Source: Actinomycetes bacterium
Lineage (GTDB): Bacteria; Actinomycetota; Acidimicrobiia; Acidimicrobiales; Acidimicrobiaceae
Direction: 5' to 3'
Assembly (NCBI GenBank): GCA_021826315.1
Contig: JAKAZZ010000018.1
Coordinates: 1 to 50,009 of the forward strand
Length of the DNA: 50,009 bases
Positions 26,868 to 34,287 of this stretch are shown here, piece by piece (the first letter of the stretch is position 1; every line of letters starts with the position of its first letter). The notes below the pieces were generated by a model. The model saw nothing but the letters and a program-made list of their open reading frames with translations, was not told the origin of the DNA and did no database searches. The translations under genes and the position numbers were made by a program.

Positions 26868-26940
26868 AAGTGGCAATTGGTGAAAATCGTCGGTTTTTAG
26901 GGCCTTAGCAGGGGTAATAAGTCACCTTAAGTGGCAATTG
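26868..26940. promoter_or_regulatory. 12-bp direct repeats upstream of the metalloprotease gene
   Basis: AAGTGGCAATTG occurs at 26868-26879 and again at 26929-26940, 61 bp apart, in the 311-nt region upstream of the protease start. The second copy is bounded by GTCACC on each side. They may be regulator binding sites; nothing else is seen here apart from the terminator at 27041-27073. Confidence 0.4.
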
Positions 26941-27040
26941 TCACCAAGACAAGGCAAAAATACCACAATTTAGAGGAGCCGGTGGTCAATGCGCTTTGAG
27001 GTGAAGTGATAGCGTAGCGATGGTTAGATGTGCCTTAAAT

Positions 27041-27073
27041 AAAGAAGCGCTCGTGGGGAGCGAGCGCTTCTTT
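27041..27073 (-). terminator. Intrinsic terminator of the first universal stress protein gene
   Basis: AAAGAAGCGCTCG (27041-27053) pairs perfectly with CGAGCGCTTCTTT (27061-27073) around a 7-nt loop. On the minus strand the stem is followed by ATTTAAGG, completing a T-rich tail for the gene ending at 27111. Confidence 0.9.
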
Positions 27074-27110
27074 ACCGGGTTTGGGGGTTAGGGTTAGGGT
27101 TTTGTGAAGA

Positions 27111-27560
27111 CTATTTAGCTACGTCGTGCTCGGGATGTACCACGACGACCGGAGTGGTTGCGTGGTGGACGAGCTGCTGCGAAACTGATCCAAGTAGAAG
27201 GCCGGTAAAGCCACCGTGGCCTCGAGACCCTACTACTACGAGCTTTGCATCTTTGGCTTCTGCAATAATAAAGTTAGCTGGAGATCCTTCTCCGAGCTTC
27301 CCATTGATTTCAAGGTCTGGGTAGGTCTCTTTCGCCTCTTTGACGACACCGTCTAGAAGGACTTGCGCATCCTTTTCGTAGTCGTCGAGCTGACTCACGT
27401 AACCCGAATATGCAGCTTTGGGGATTCCCCATACGTGAAGGATCCGAAGTTCAGCTCCTCTAAGTGTCGCCTCTTCGGCGGCGAATGCAATCGCTGCGGT
27501 GGCTGCTTCCGATCCATCGACTCCAACTATAACCCTGTTCGCTCTTTCTGCTGAGGTCAT
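27111..27560 (-). CDS. Universal stress protein (UspA family, ATP-binding type)
   Basis: This 149-residue cytoplasmic single-domain Usp has VIVGVDGSEAATAAI near the start and the complete nucleotide loop G-x2-G-x9-G-S in GSRGHGGFTGLLLGSVS, which predicts ATP binding. Usps of this kind are induced by hypoxia or starvation and belong to the DosR regulon in mycobacteria. A palindromic GGGTAATTAGTCCC site lies 82 nt upstream. AGGGAG precedes the ATG. Together with the second Usp and the DevR-like regulator nearby it suggests a shared stress response. Confidence 0.92.
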   Translation of the reverse strand: MTSAERANRVIVGVDGSEAATAAIAFAAEEATLRGAELRILHVWGIPKAAYSGYVSQLDDYEKDAQVLLDGVVKEAKETYPDLEINGKLGEGSPANFIIAEAKDAKLVVVGSRGHGGFTGLLLGSVSQQLVHHATTPVVVVHPEHDVAK

Positions 27561-27641
27561 TTGATCATCTCCCTAATTTCTCTACTGATATCATCATGCA
27601 TCAAAAGACCACTGTCTTTCTAGAAGCAAATATCCTATGTA

Positions 27642-27661
27642 TTTGGGTAATTAGTCCCAAG
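27642..27661. promoter_or_regulatory. DosR-box-like palindrome upstream of the first universal stress protein
   Basis: TTTGGGTAATTAGTCCCAAG matches the mycobacterial DosR consensus TTSGGGACTWWAGTCCCSAA at 14 of 20 positions by my count, including the full right half TAGTCCC and the GGG-N8-CCC spacing. It lies about 82 nt before the Usp start codon. Confidence 0.5.
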
Positions 27662-27692
27662 ATTGATACTTTCAGCTATTTGCCCTCTGTAG

Positions 27693-28061
27693 CTAAAGTT
27701 TTGTTACTATGACCGCGGTTCCATAAGCACAGATCTCGGTTCCCATCTGTGCCATTTCGCTAGTGTCAAAGCGAAAGGCTACGATGGCATTTCCACCTTT
27801 AGAGATGGCCTCCTCAATCATCCTTGCGGTCGCTTCATTTCGACTTTCGACGAGATTTTTAGTGAGCCCCTTGAGTTCACCGCCGATTATCGACTTAAGT
27901 CCTGCGCCCATTTGTGATCCAATATTTCGAATTCTTACGGTTAAACCGAAGACTTCACCGAGTACTTCGTCGATTTGGTAACCTGGCAGATCATTTGTGG
28001 TCGTAACGAGCACTAACTCTCCTTGTGTCAACTCTCTGCTCTTAGCTTTTGCACGAGGCAT
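27693..28061 (-). CDS. YbjQ family protein (DUF74, heavy-metal-binding fold)
   Basis: This 122-residue protein with LVTTTNDLPGYQIDEVLGEVFGLTVR, a long MIEEAISKGGNAIVAFRFD helix-strand and a C-terminal AYGTAVIVTKL belongs to the YbjQ/UPF0145 family, which forms small pentameric beta-rich rings. The family's cellular function is not established. About 15 additional basic residues precede the conserved start. It sits upstream of the stress protein on the same strand with 132 nt between, so an independent promoter is likely for the latter. Confidence 0.85.
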   Translation of the reverse strand: MPRAKAKSRELTQGELVLVTTTNDLPGYQIDEVLGEVFGLTVRIRNIGSQMGAGLKSIIGGELKGLTKNLVESRNEATARMIEEAISKGGNAIVAFRFDTSEMAQMGTEICAYGTAVIVTKL

Positions 28062-28688
28062 TCGTAGCTGTGAGCTCGAATCTACACTATCGAGTTCCCG
28101 AATGCTAGAAAAAGTGCTTATTTATTCAAATAAATCAACTGAGTGAATTCAAATCTCGTACCAAATGTGGTAGCGGTCGGGTTTGAGAGAGAGTAGTGGA
28201 CTAGACATTCGCTTCGAATCCAACTATGTGAGTAAATTGTGCTCGTTGATTATTTCAACGGGATCGACGTAGGTGTTCGTTGGCGTTTTACCTTAAGTCA
28301 GCGGCTCGAATTCCCCAACATATTTCAGTGTGCCTATGGTTTGGTACGGGTTGATACCTTTGGACGTCGCAGTCGTGAACTTTGAGTTGGGGTATTGTTT
28401 CCTGGAAGAAAAGGTCTCCGGTGATTCAATGGCGTTAGACGGTCTATAGTTAGAGCTCATAATGATCGAACATCGCCCTAGGTGATTTATCGATACCCAG
28501 ATATTTCTCGAAATTCGATTAGGTAGTCGAGATTGGGCCTTTGATTTCCTTGGTTCTATAGTTTTATCTCTGGCGATGAAATCAGGTAGCGATCGCCCGG
28601 CCATCGCATTCAGTGCAAGCCAAGCGGTACGCGGACTTTTTGCGAGAGCTTGAACTACTAAATTCGTCGAGGCTGAATCGCTCGACGT
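28062..28688. other. Gene-poor region between the YbjQ and DevR-like genes
   Basis: In 627 bases I see no convincing gene. The longest frame (28293-28604, minus) would encode a polar protein with no family features and no ribosome site. No tRNA-like fold, strong hairpin or repeat was noted. A degenerate gene or an untranslated RNA cannot be excluded. Confidence 0.4.
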
Positions 28689-29357
28689 CTAGTCTTTGTC
28701 TCGTATCCTCTTTCGCTCTGAGAGGCGGGCGGCATACGCCGCCGCTTCGCTTCGGTGTCCCATCTCTAGCTTGGATAGTAGATTCGACACATAGTTTTTG
28801 ACAGTCTTTTCCGCCAAAAACATTTCGCTCGCAATCTGGCGATTTGTCATCCCATCGGAGATGTAATTGAGGATCTTTCGTTCTTGAGCCGATAGGCGTG
28901 AAATTAGTTCGTCTTCAGGTTCAGGCGATCGCAGACGTGCAAGCACCTTTGCCGTTACCGCTGGGTCGAGAAGCGACTCCCCCCTAGCTACCCTGCGTAT
29001 TCCATCTATTAGGTCGCTCGAACGAATCTGCTTTAGAAGATACCCCGAAGCTCCAGCGAGTATTGCTGAAAATAGGGCTTCATCATCGTCGTACGACGTA
29101 AGCATAAGACAGCCGATCGTTGAACTTTGAGCGCGAAGATCTCTACAGAGTTCAATGCCATCTCCGTCTGGGAGTCGTACGTCTAAAATTGCCACGTCAG
29201 GTCGCGTAGCTGGAATGCGACTCAAAGCATCGTTTACGTTGCCCGCTTCACCGACAACTTCGAGGTCTTCTTCAAGGTCAATCAGGCTTGCCAAACCTCG
29301 CCTAACTACCTCATGATCATCTACCAGAAATACACGTATCGTCACATCTATAAACAA
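28689..29357 (-). CDS. NarL/LuxR-family response regulator, DevR/DosR-like
   Basis: This 222-residue two-domain regulator has a receiver domain (about 7-125) with acidic pocket VDDHE, phospho-acceptor D59 in AILDVRLPDGDGIEL, and a Lys in GYLLKQI, followed by a LuxR-type HTH (about 153-218: LSAQERKILNYISDGMTNRQIA, FLAEKTVKNYVSNLLSKL). These segments are strikingly like mycobacterial DevR/DosR, the hypoxia/NO dormancy regulator. No DevS/DosT-like histidine kinase is adjacent, so it is an orphan here. The start is TTG 29357, with AAAGGG nearby, or GTG 29345. Divergent from the second Usp. Candidate binding sites lie at 27642, 29415 and 29905. Confidence 0.88.
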   Translation of the reverse strand: MFIDVTIRVFLVDDHEVVRRGLASLIDLEEDLEVVGEAGNVNDALSRIPATRPDVAILDVRLPDGDGIELCRDLRAQSSTIGCLMLTSYDDDEALFSAILAGASGYLLKQIRSSDLIDGIRRVARGESLLDPAVTAKVLARLRSPEPEDELISRLSAQERKILNYISDGMTNRQIASEMFLAEKTVKNYVSNLLSKLEMGHRSEAAAYAARLSERKRIRDKD

Positions 29358-29414
29358 TAGCCCTTTGATTTGACGAATTTGAGTTGTAGCGACACCAATT
29401 TATGTGTAACTATT

Positions 29415-29434
29415 CAGGGGGTAATAGTCTTTCA
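29415..29434. promoter_or_regulatory. Weak DosR-like half site between regulator and second Usp
   Basis: CAGGGGGTAATAGTCTTTCA keeps GGG and TAGTC at the DosR-box spacing but has only about 11 of 20 consensus positions. It lies in the divergent region between the response regulator and the second stress protein gene. Confidence 0.25.
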
Positions 29435-29449
29435 GAGACGAGGAGTACG

Positions 29450-29872
29450 ATGATTCGTTCGATGGCTGTCGCATTTGATCAGAGCGATGAAGCTCATGAA
29501 GCACTTTCGGTCGCGATTGATCTGTCGCATCGTTTAGAGATTCCATTGATTGTCATACACTTTGTGGGCCTTCTTGAAGTTGCGAACAAAGATTCAAGCA
29601 GTGATATGGATGCGATTCAAGAGGCGGTTGCTCAGGCATCTCGGAAGATCGGACTACTCGTAAATGACCTTTCGATTGAATTGAGGACTCTTAGCTCATC
29701 GCCGGTCGAGGGTGTTGTGATGACCGTAGAGGAAGAGAATATCGACTTAGTTGTAGTAGGTTCTCGGGGCCACGCAATTGATGAATCTTTGCTCGGTTCG
29801 ACGTCTCATCAGTTGATCGAGCACTTGGGTCGCCCGGTTCTCGTGGTGCCAAATCGTAAAAAAGCTAGGTAA
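29450..29872 (+). CDS. Universal stress protein with shortened nucleotide loop
   Basis: This UspA-fold protein of about 140 residues begins MIRSMAVAFDQSDEA and ends RPVLVVPNRKKAR. The nucleotide loop reads GSRGHAIDESLLGST: after G-x2-G there are only 8 residues before the next Gly instead of 9, so ATP binding may be altered. I choose ATG 29450 because GAGGAG lies 4-5 nt upstream; ATG 29402 would add 16 residues without a ribosome site. It is divergent from the DevR-like gene and upstream of the cytochrome b pair. Confidence 0.88.
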   Translation: MIRSMAVAFDQSDEAHEALSVAIDLSHRLEIPLIVIHFVGLLEVANKDSSSDMDAIQEAVAQASRKIGLLVNDLSIELRTLSSSPVEGVVMTVEEENIDLVVVGSRGHAIDESLLGSTSHQLIEHLGRPVLVVPNRKKAR

Positions 29873-29874
29873 TT

Positions 29875-29924
29875 GGGACTTTCATGGGACTTGCCGCACC
29901 GCAATTAGGGACTAATTCCCCCGA
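29875..29924 (+). promoter_or_regulatory. Three phased GGGACT half sites with a DosR-box-like palindrome
   Basis: GGGACT starts at 29875, 29886 and 29908, spaced 11 and 22 bp, one and two helical turns. The last is part of TTAGGGACTAATTCCCCCGA (29905-29924), which matches the DosR consensus at 15 of 20 positions by my count. It lies 76 nt upstream of the small membrane protein/cytochrome b pair. Confidence 0.55.
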
Positions 29925-30000
29925 TGAATCCTTAGAAAATTCTGTGAGAATGTAGATAGTCGAAGTATTAGAGACTTTGAGCAAGTAAGAGGGTGGTGAA

Positions 30001-30189
30001 ATGAAACTGGCACTGAGCGCATTAGTTCCGATCCTTGCCAGCTTGGTGAATCTAGATTCGCCTGGCCATTATATCAACTTCGGGGTTATCTCCATTTCTG
30101 TTGCAAATTTCATCGTGATCCTTTTGATGATTGCGGTGTTCGTGGCAGCGATATTCATTCCATTTCCTGGAAAGAAGCATGAATCATGA
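30001..30189 (+). CDS. Small single-helix membrane protein coupled to cytochrome b
   Basis: This 62-residue protein has a weakly hydrophobic N-terminus, a conserved-looking NLDSPGHYINFGVISISVAN segment and one strong transmembrane helix (about 36-54, FIVILLMIAVFVAAIFIPF), ending in a basic tail. Ribosome site GAGGGTGG precedes the ATG. The stop overlaps the cytochrome b start in ATGA (30186-30189), which means translational coupling and probably a stoichiometric subunit of the same complex. I recognise no named family. Confidence 0.8.
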   Translation: MKLALSALVPILASLVNLDSPGHYINFGVISISVANFIVILLMIAVFVAAIFIPFPGKKHES

Positions 30190-31796
30190 GTACCACGTTA
30201 GATGATCGAGATCGTGAAAAGTTGGTAGCTGGTCTTCCCGAAGACCAGGACATGTGGACCAACAAACTCCGTAGGAAGTTCTACGGCAAGCTTCCACCAG
30301 AGAAGTTACTTCCAGACCGCCAACCCTCCTATGTCTCGTCGTGGATATACGTCTTTGGTATTTTGACGGTCTCCGCTCTCGCCGTTGTGGCGGCCTCGGG
30401 AGCAATCTTGGCAGTAGAAGGACCATCTTGGTGGCATGAGTCGTCCGTTGGACACTTTGTCAACTCCTTACACCTATGGTCGGTAGAACTCTACTTCTTC
30501 TTCATGGTGGTTCACCTTTGGGGCAAGTTCTTCATGGCGTCCTGGCGAGGCAAGAGGGCACTCACCTGGATGACGGGTATGTTCGCCTTCTTGGCATCAG
30601 TTGGAACTGCCTTTACCGGTTATGTATCGCAGCAAAACTTTGACTCGCAGTGGATCTCCACGCAAGGTAAAGATGGTTTGAATGCTGCCGGTGTTGGAGC
30701 TTTCTTCAATGTCTTGAACTTTGGTCAGATGCTGATGTGGCACATCGTGTTACTCCCAGTGATCGTACTCATCATCGTGGCCATCCACGTAGTAATGGTA
30801 AGGCTCCGCGGAGTAGTGCACCCATTCCCGCCAAAGAACGCAACGTCCTATCCTTCTGATGAAATGCCTTGGACAGGTAAGTATCGTCGTTACGATATCC
30901 TGAAGGAAGGCACCATCGCTTTGGTGGTCGTCATGCTCTTGACACTGGTCTTCTCCATTGTGTTTTCTTCCCCAGATGAGACGCCAATCACGCTTCAAAG
31001 CTGGGCAAAGACAGCACCAGTTGACTTTGTGACAACGGCATCTAGCGAACTAGCTGGAACTTCGGCATCTGCCGGTTATGGCTACCCGTACAACAACGTT
31101 CCGGGCTCAGGACAAAAGCTTGGTCCCATATCGCTGCCATCGATCTTCGGTGTAACGATCCCTGTCGATCCGGCCCAAGACTTCGTTCTAAAGCCGCTGG
31201 GTACAGTCGCTAACGACTCTACGTTGACAAGCGATCTTGCTACCTATAACGGTGCGAGTAGTGCCACCCAATCAAAGTGGCTTGACAGCTACTCCAAGGC
31301 GCTGGCTAAGGCGACTTATGCTAATGGGCAAGTGCAGGTTCCTTCTGGGAATTACGGTCCCGTCCAATACATGATGAGCGACCTTCTGAGGCTCGCTCAA
31401 TCTGGTGGGCTTGACTCAAACCTTGTAGCTGGAGGTAACTTCTATGGTACTAACTACACCAAGCCGTTACTCTTCCTAGCCGATGGTGGGTATATGGCGG
31501 GTCTCGCTCAAAATCAGCACCTATCTGGTAACCAGTGGGGAATGATGAATGAGACCGGCAACTATCCAGGTCAAGCTTGGCTGTGGCTCTATACCTTCTG
31601 GTACCAGGTCTCGCCATTTTCGACCTCCGGCAATGCAGACGTTCTAGTCTGGGGGTTGATCATCCTTCTCTCTGGAGCAATGATTGCCTTACCTTTCATT
31701 CCAGGCTTGAGGGATATACCAAAGTTCGTCAAGGTGTACCGCTTCATCTGGAGGGATTACTACCGTGACGAAGAGAAAGTAGACCTTCGTAAGTAA
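30186..31796 (+). CDS. Cytochrome b N-terminal-domain protein with large extracytoplasmic insertion
   Basis: This 536-residue membrane diheme cytochrome has a four-helix bundle (about 50-205) with heme-ligand pairs H96/H110 (14 apart) and H186/H201 (15 apart), the spacing of cytochrome b6. A fifth helix (about 242-262), a Gly/Ser/Tyr-rich domain of about 220 residues (263-485) presumably outside, and a sixth helix (about 486-506) follow. The PEWY quinol-oxidation motif of bc1/b6f complexes is absent, and no Rieske protein or cytochrome c gene is nearby. It probably passes quinol electrons to an unknown partner. Coupled to the small membrane protein upstream and preceded by DosR-like sites. 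Confidence 0.87.
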   Translation: MSTTLDDRDREKLVAGLPEDQDMWTNKLRRKFYGKLPPEKLLPDRQPSYVSSWIYVFGILTVSALAVVAASGAILAVEGPSWWHESSVGHFVNSLHLWSVELYFFFMVVHLWGKFFMASWRGKRALTWMTGMFAFLASVGTAFTGYVSQQNFDSQWISTQGKDGLNAAGVGAFFNVLNFGQMLMWHIVLLPVIVLIIVAIHVVMVRLRGVVHPFPPKNATSYPSDEMPWTGKYRRYDILKEGTIALVVVMLLTLVFSIVFSSPDETPITLQSWAKTAPVDFVTTASSELAGTSASAGYGYPYNNVPGSGQKLGPISLPSIFGVTIPVDPAQDFVLKPLGTVANDSTLTSDLATYNGASSATQSKWLDSYSKALAKATYANGQVQVPSGNYGPVQYMMSDLLRLAQSGGLDSNLVAGGNFYGTNYTKPLLFLADGGYMAGLAQNQHLSGNQWGMMNETGNYPGQAWLWLYTFWYQVSPFSTSGNADVLVWGLIILLSGAMIALPFIPGLRDIPKFVKVYRFIWRDYYRDEEKVDLRK

Positions 31797-31824
31797 CCGA
31801 ATGATGAAAATATAAGCGATAGTA

Positions 31825-31858
31825 GGGGCTAGGATCTAGTTTTAGAGATCTTGGCCCC
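31825..31858 (+). terminator. Probable terminator of the cytochrome b operon
   Basis: GGGGCTAGGATCT (31825-31837) pairs with AGATCTTGGCCCC (31846-31858) with two G-U pairs. It lies 28 nt after the cytochrome stop; the T tract is weak. It also overlaps the TTG start at 31851 of the longest downstream frame, arguing for a later start there. Confidence 0.6.
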
Positions 31859-31877
31859 TCACTCGTACTTGTTTATT

Positions 31878-32315
31878 ATGGAATCAACCTTTCGAATGGC
31901 CAATGCGATGAATGAAAGTCCAAGATCGAGTGCTGAGCTTCTGAGCGATGAAGAGTGTCTTGCGCTTCTAGAGTGCCACTCACTTGGCCGCATAGGTTTG
32001 TCCATCAATGCACTCCCTGCAATTCTTCCAGTGATCTACCGAGTTATAGATGGCGCAATCGTAGTTGATGGTTGGGGTTCGACTCGTATCGGAGACGCTC
32101 TCCTGCAGTCGGTAGTTGCATTTGAAGTCGATGAAGTTCGGGACGAAAAGGGATGCGGATGGTCCGTGCTCGTAATTGGAGTTGCATCGCCATTTAGTGA
32201 AGACATTGAGCTTTCGAGCACGACTGGAGATTTTAATCCCCACGGTTCATTCGTGATACGCCCTGACATTATCTCAGGGCGAAGAGTGCTACTCGGCGAA
32301 ACGCTTTCAAGCTAG
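31878..32315 (+). CDS. Pyridoxamine 5'-phosphate oxidase family protein (Pyridox_oxase_2-like)
   Basis: This flavin-binding split-barrel protein of about 145 residues has LSDEECLALLECHSLGRIGLSINALPAILPVIYRV, the N-terminal signature of small actinobacterial PPOX proteins, and ends with PDIISGRRVL. Such proteins often bind FMN or F420 and occur in dormancy regulons. ATG 31878 or ATG 31908 are both possible; neither has a clear ribosome site, and TTG 31851 lies within a hairpin. Its position after the cytochrome operon suggests the same stress context, though it likely has its own promoter. Confidence 0.75.
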   Translation: MESTFRMANAMNESPRSSAELLSDEECLALLECHSLGRIGLSINALPAILPVIYRVIDGAIVVDGWGSTRIGDALLQSVVAFEVDEVRDEKGCGWSVLVIGVASPFSEDIELSSTTGDFNPHGSFVIRPDIISGRRVLLGETLSS

Positions 32316-32396
32316 CTGGTAGCGATGGGTTTGGATGCCAGAGTGCTCTGCCAAATGCGTAATTGAAATATTGCACCGAAGAACGGCGTATATTTG

Positions 32397-33062
32397 CTAC
32401 TCCCTGCCCCATAATCCGCTTAGCACGCGACCTAAATTTACGGCATGGTCGCCAAATCGTTCATAAAATCGCGCGATCAGCGCTAGCTCAATCGTGACCG
32501 GAATCGAAACTGCTCCAGATGCTAGCTCCGCTATCAGGGCCACTTGCAAGTCATCTAGCTCATCATCGAGGGATTCTACGGTGTCTAAATGTGTGGTTCG
32601 ATGATCGGCGAAGTCATCTGCAGTCAAGCGCCACATCTTCACACCTATCTGTCCCATCTGCGCGATGATTCCGCGGATCCTAGGGGTCAGCTCTGGAGTT
32701 ATCCCTCGGAGGGCTCGTGCTGCAATATGTTCAGCTAGATCGCCCGATCGCTCGAGTTCTGGGATGATTCTTAGGATTGAGATAAGGTAACGCATCGAGG
32801 CTTCACCTGGAACATGCGTTAGAAGTACTTCGTATGCGAAACGTTGAATCTTGTGATACAGTTCGTCGACCATAGAGTCGCGAGCAATTAAGTCATGCGC
32901 TATCGTAGCGTCGTTCGCAAGAAGCGCCTCTGTAGCGCCGCCTAGGTGTCCACCAACAAGACCAAATAGCTGAATAACGAGGGTTTCTATTGCCTCGAAC
33001 TCTTCGGTGTCAAATAGACGCTTCAGATTATCTTGATAAAGCTTGCCATCTTCAGACGTCAA
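32397..33062 (-). CDS. phoU: PhoU-like phosphate signalling protein
   Basis: This is a helical two-repeat PhoU protein of about 221 residues. Each three-helix half ends with the metal-binding ER-x-GD motif: PELERSGDLAEHIA in repeat 1 and RFYERFGDHAVNLG in repeat 2. PhoU represses the Pho response through the Pst transporter and the PhoR kinase. No pst, phoR or phoB genes are nearby, so the partner must be elsewhere. I prefer TTG 33062, because GGAGA lies about 5 nt before it; TTG 33092 would add ten residues. Convergent with the PPOX gene. Confidence 0.88.
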   Translation of the reverse strand: MTSEDGKLYQDNLKRLFDTEEFEAIETLVIQLFGLVGGHLGGATEALLANDATIAHDLIARDSMVDELYHKIQRFAYEVLLTHVPGEASMRYLISILRIIPELERSGDLAEHIAARALRGITPELTPRIRGIIAQMGQIGVKMWRLTADDFADHRTTHLDTVESLDDELDDLQVALIAELASGAVSIPVTIELALIARFYERFGDHAVNLGRVLSGLWGRE

Positions 33063-33395
33063 AGTTTCTCCGCACTTACCTTCTATCTTCAAATCAGCAC
33101 GCTAACACTTATTACTATTTACAGCGTTGCAGTAGAGGCTGTTGAAGGGAAAATCTTCCTTGGCTCCTAGTAGTAGAGCCTAGGGGAAATAAAATTCATC
33201 GACGTTAGTAAAACGAAATTTGGAACGTATTTTCGTCACCACGAGGATGCAGATCAGTGAAGTCCCCAGTCGTTCTCTCCGTGGAGCGAGAAGACTTTTG
33301 TGAAAGCTAGGACCCAAGGCGGACATTTGACGACTTGGGTCCTAGCTAACTTTCTTACATCTGAATATGATTGTTACCCAGGGCAACTACCACCG
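33063..33395. other. Leader region of phoU and end of the DsbA-like transcript
   Basis: No gene is visible in these 333 bases. TTCC-TT-GGCTC pairs imperfectly with GAGCC-TA-GGGGAA around 33157-33186, a possible structured leader for phoU. The terminator at 33305-33347 belongs to the DsbA-like gene. I find no convincing PhoB box. Confidence 0.4.
33305..33347 (-). terminator. Intrinsic terminator of the DsbA-like gene
   Basis: AGCTAGGACCCAAG (33305-33318) and CTTGGGTCCTAGCT (33334-33347) form a perfect 14-bp stem with a 15-nt loop, 49 nt past the stop codon at 33396. The minus-strand tail TTTCACAAAAG is only moderately T-rich. Confidence 0.8.
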
Positions 33396-34019
33396 CTATT
33401 TGAAGGTTGGCGCCTTTCGAACTGCGCGCTTGAGTTCATAGAAGTCCTCGCGCGATGCAAGAGTCTTGTAGGCCTTGAAGATTTCGAGTGCCTCGTCGCC
33501 GATGGGAACCGTGCTCATAACAGGTCCAAATAGTGACGGCCCACCCGCTCCGAAGGTAATTATTGGAGTACCAACGTCTCGGCCGGTCCTCGAGAGGGCC
33601 TCTTCTGTAGTGGCCTTAAGTTTTGCATCCCATGAAGGGTCTGTGAATGCACTTGCGAGTGAGGCATCGACGCCTATTCTCTCCAAGATCTCTTGAACTG
33701 GCGCGCTGGCAATGAATCGTTCTCGTTGCCCGTTATTGTGCAACTCGGTTCCGACCTCGGTGTAGAAGGCGTCCACTTCTTTATTTGAGTACTTTTCAGC
33801 GATAGCTGCGGCCACTCGTAGAAGATTATGGCCAAGGCCATGAATATCGCTATAGCCAGCAGGAAAGTCAGCGTAATCGCGCGAAGAATTTACTTCGCGG
33901 AGTGAGATAAAGTTCCAGTTGACCTCTACTGCTCCCTGCTGTTCAACTTCTTTAATCCATCGCGAGGTGATCCAGGCCCACGGGCAAATTGGATCAAAGA
34001 AAAATTCTACACTATCCAT
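33396..34019 (-). CDS. DsbA-family oxidoreductase, Rv2466c-like, with CPWA active site
   Basis: This 207-residue thioredoxin-fold protein with a helical insertion closely follows mycobacterial Rv2466c (mycothiol-dependent nitroreductase): FFFDPICPWAWITSRWI at the N-terminus, HNNGQRERF, GRDVGTPIITFG, LFGPVMSTVP and FYELKRAVR. The active-site motif is CPWA, so the nucleophilic Cys (C12) is kept but the resolving Cys of CPWC is Ala. It would thus depend on an external low-molecular-weight thiol such as mycothiol, or be a glutaredoxin-like monothiol enzyme. Cytoplasmic, no signal peptide. Its own terminator lies downstream; the upstream SDR has another terminator, so it is probably monocistronic. 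Confidence 0.87.
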   Translation of the reverse strand: MDSVEFFFDPICPWAWITSRWIKEVEQQGAVEVNWNFISLREVNSSRDYADFPAGYSDIHGLGHNLLRVAAAIAEKYSNKEVDAFYTEVGTELHNNGQRERFIASAPVQEILERIGVDASLASAFTDPSWDAKLKATTEEALSRTGRDVGTPIITFGAGGPSLFGPVMSTVPIGDEALEIFKAYKTLASREDFYELKRAVRKAPTFK

Positions 34020-34154
34020 CGGTTATCCCCTTGTACGTAATCTTGTCTTGCTTCCAACAATGAATTGTTCCTTCTTCTTCCAATTGTTTATGGATTGAGT
34101 CATATTTGAAAGGTTTATCGGGGACGAACTCTTAGAGCGCGTTGAAAGTAATAA

Positions 34155-34197
34155 GACGTCCCTCTGGAATTTAGCGAGCTAACTCAAGAGGGACGTC
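34155..34197 (-). terminator. Intrinsic terminator of the hydroxyacyl-CoA dehydrogenase-like SDR gene
   Basis: GACGTCCCTCT (34155-34165) pairs with AGAGGGACGTC (34187-34197); the loop contains a smaller TTAGC/GCTAA stem. The minus-strand tail TTATTACTTT is T-rich, fitting termination after the stop at 34288. Confidence 0.88.
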
Positions 34198-34287
34198 AAT
34201 TTGGGTAACGTTAGTGATTTGGGTATTACTGCTTCGAATTGACCACGGCGCTTACATCATCTAGGTCGTTTACACCCGCGGCATGGA

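Noticed and set aside
27084..27104. Telomere-like GGTTAGGGTTAGGGTTTT stretch downstream of the first Usp gene
   Set aside because: Only about two TTAGGG units in a spacer with an ordinary bacterial terminator next to it. No further repetition; most likely chance.
28293..28604. 103-codon minus-strand open frame in the gene-poor region
   Set aside because: No ribosome site, low-complexity polar composition and no family features, so not called as a gene.
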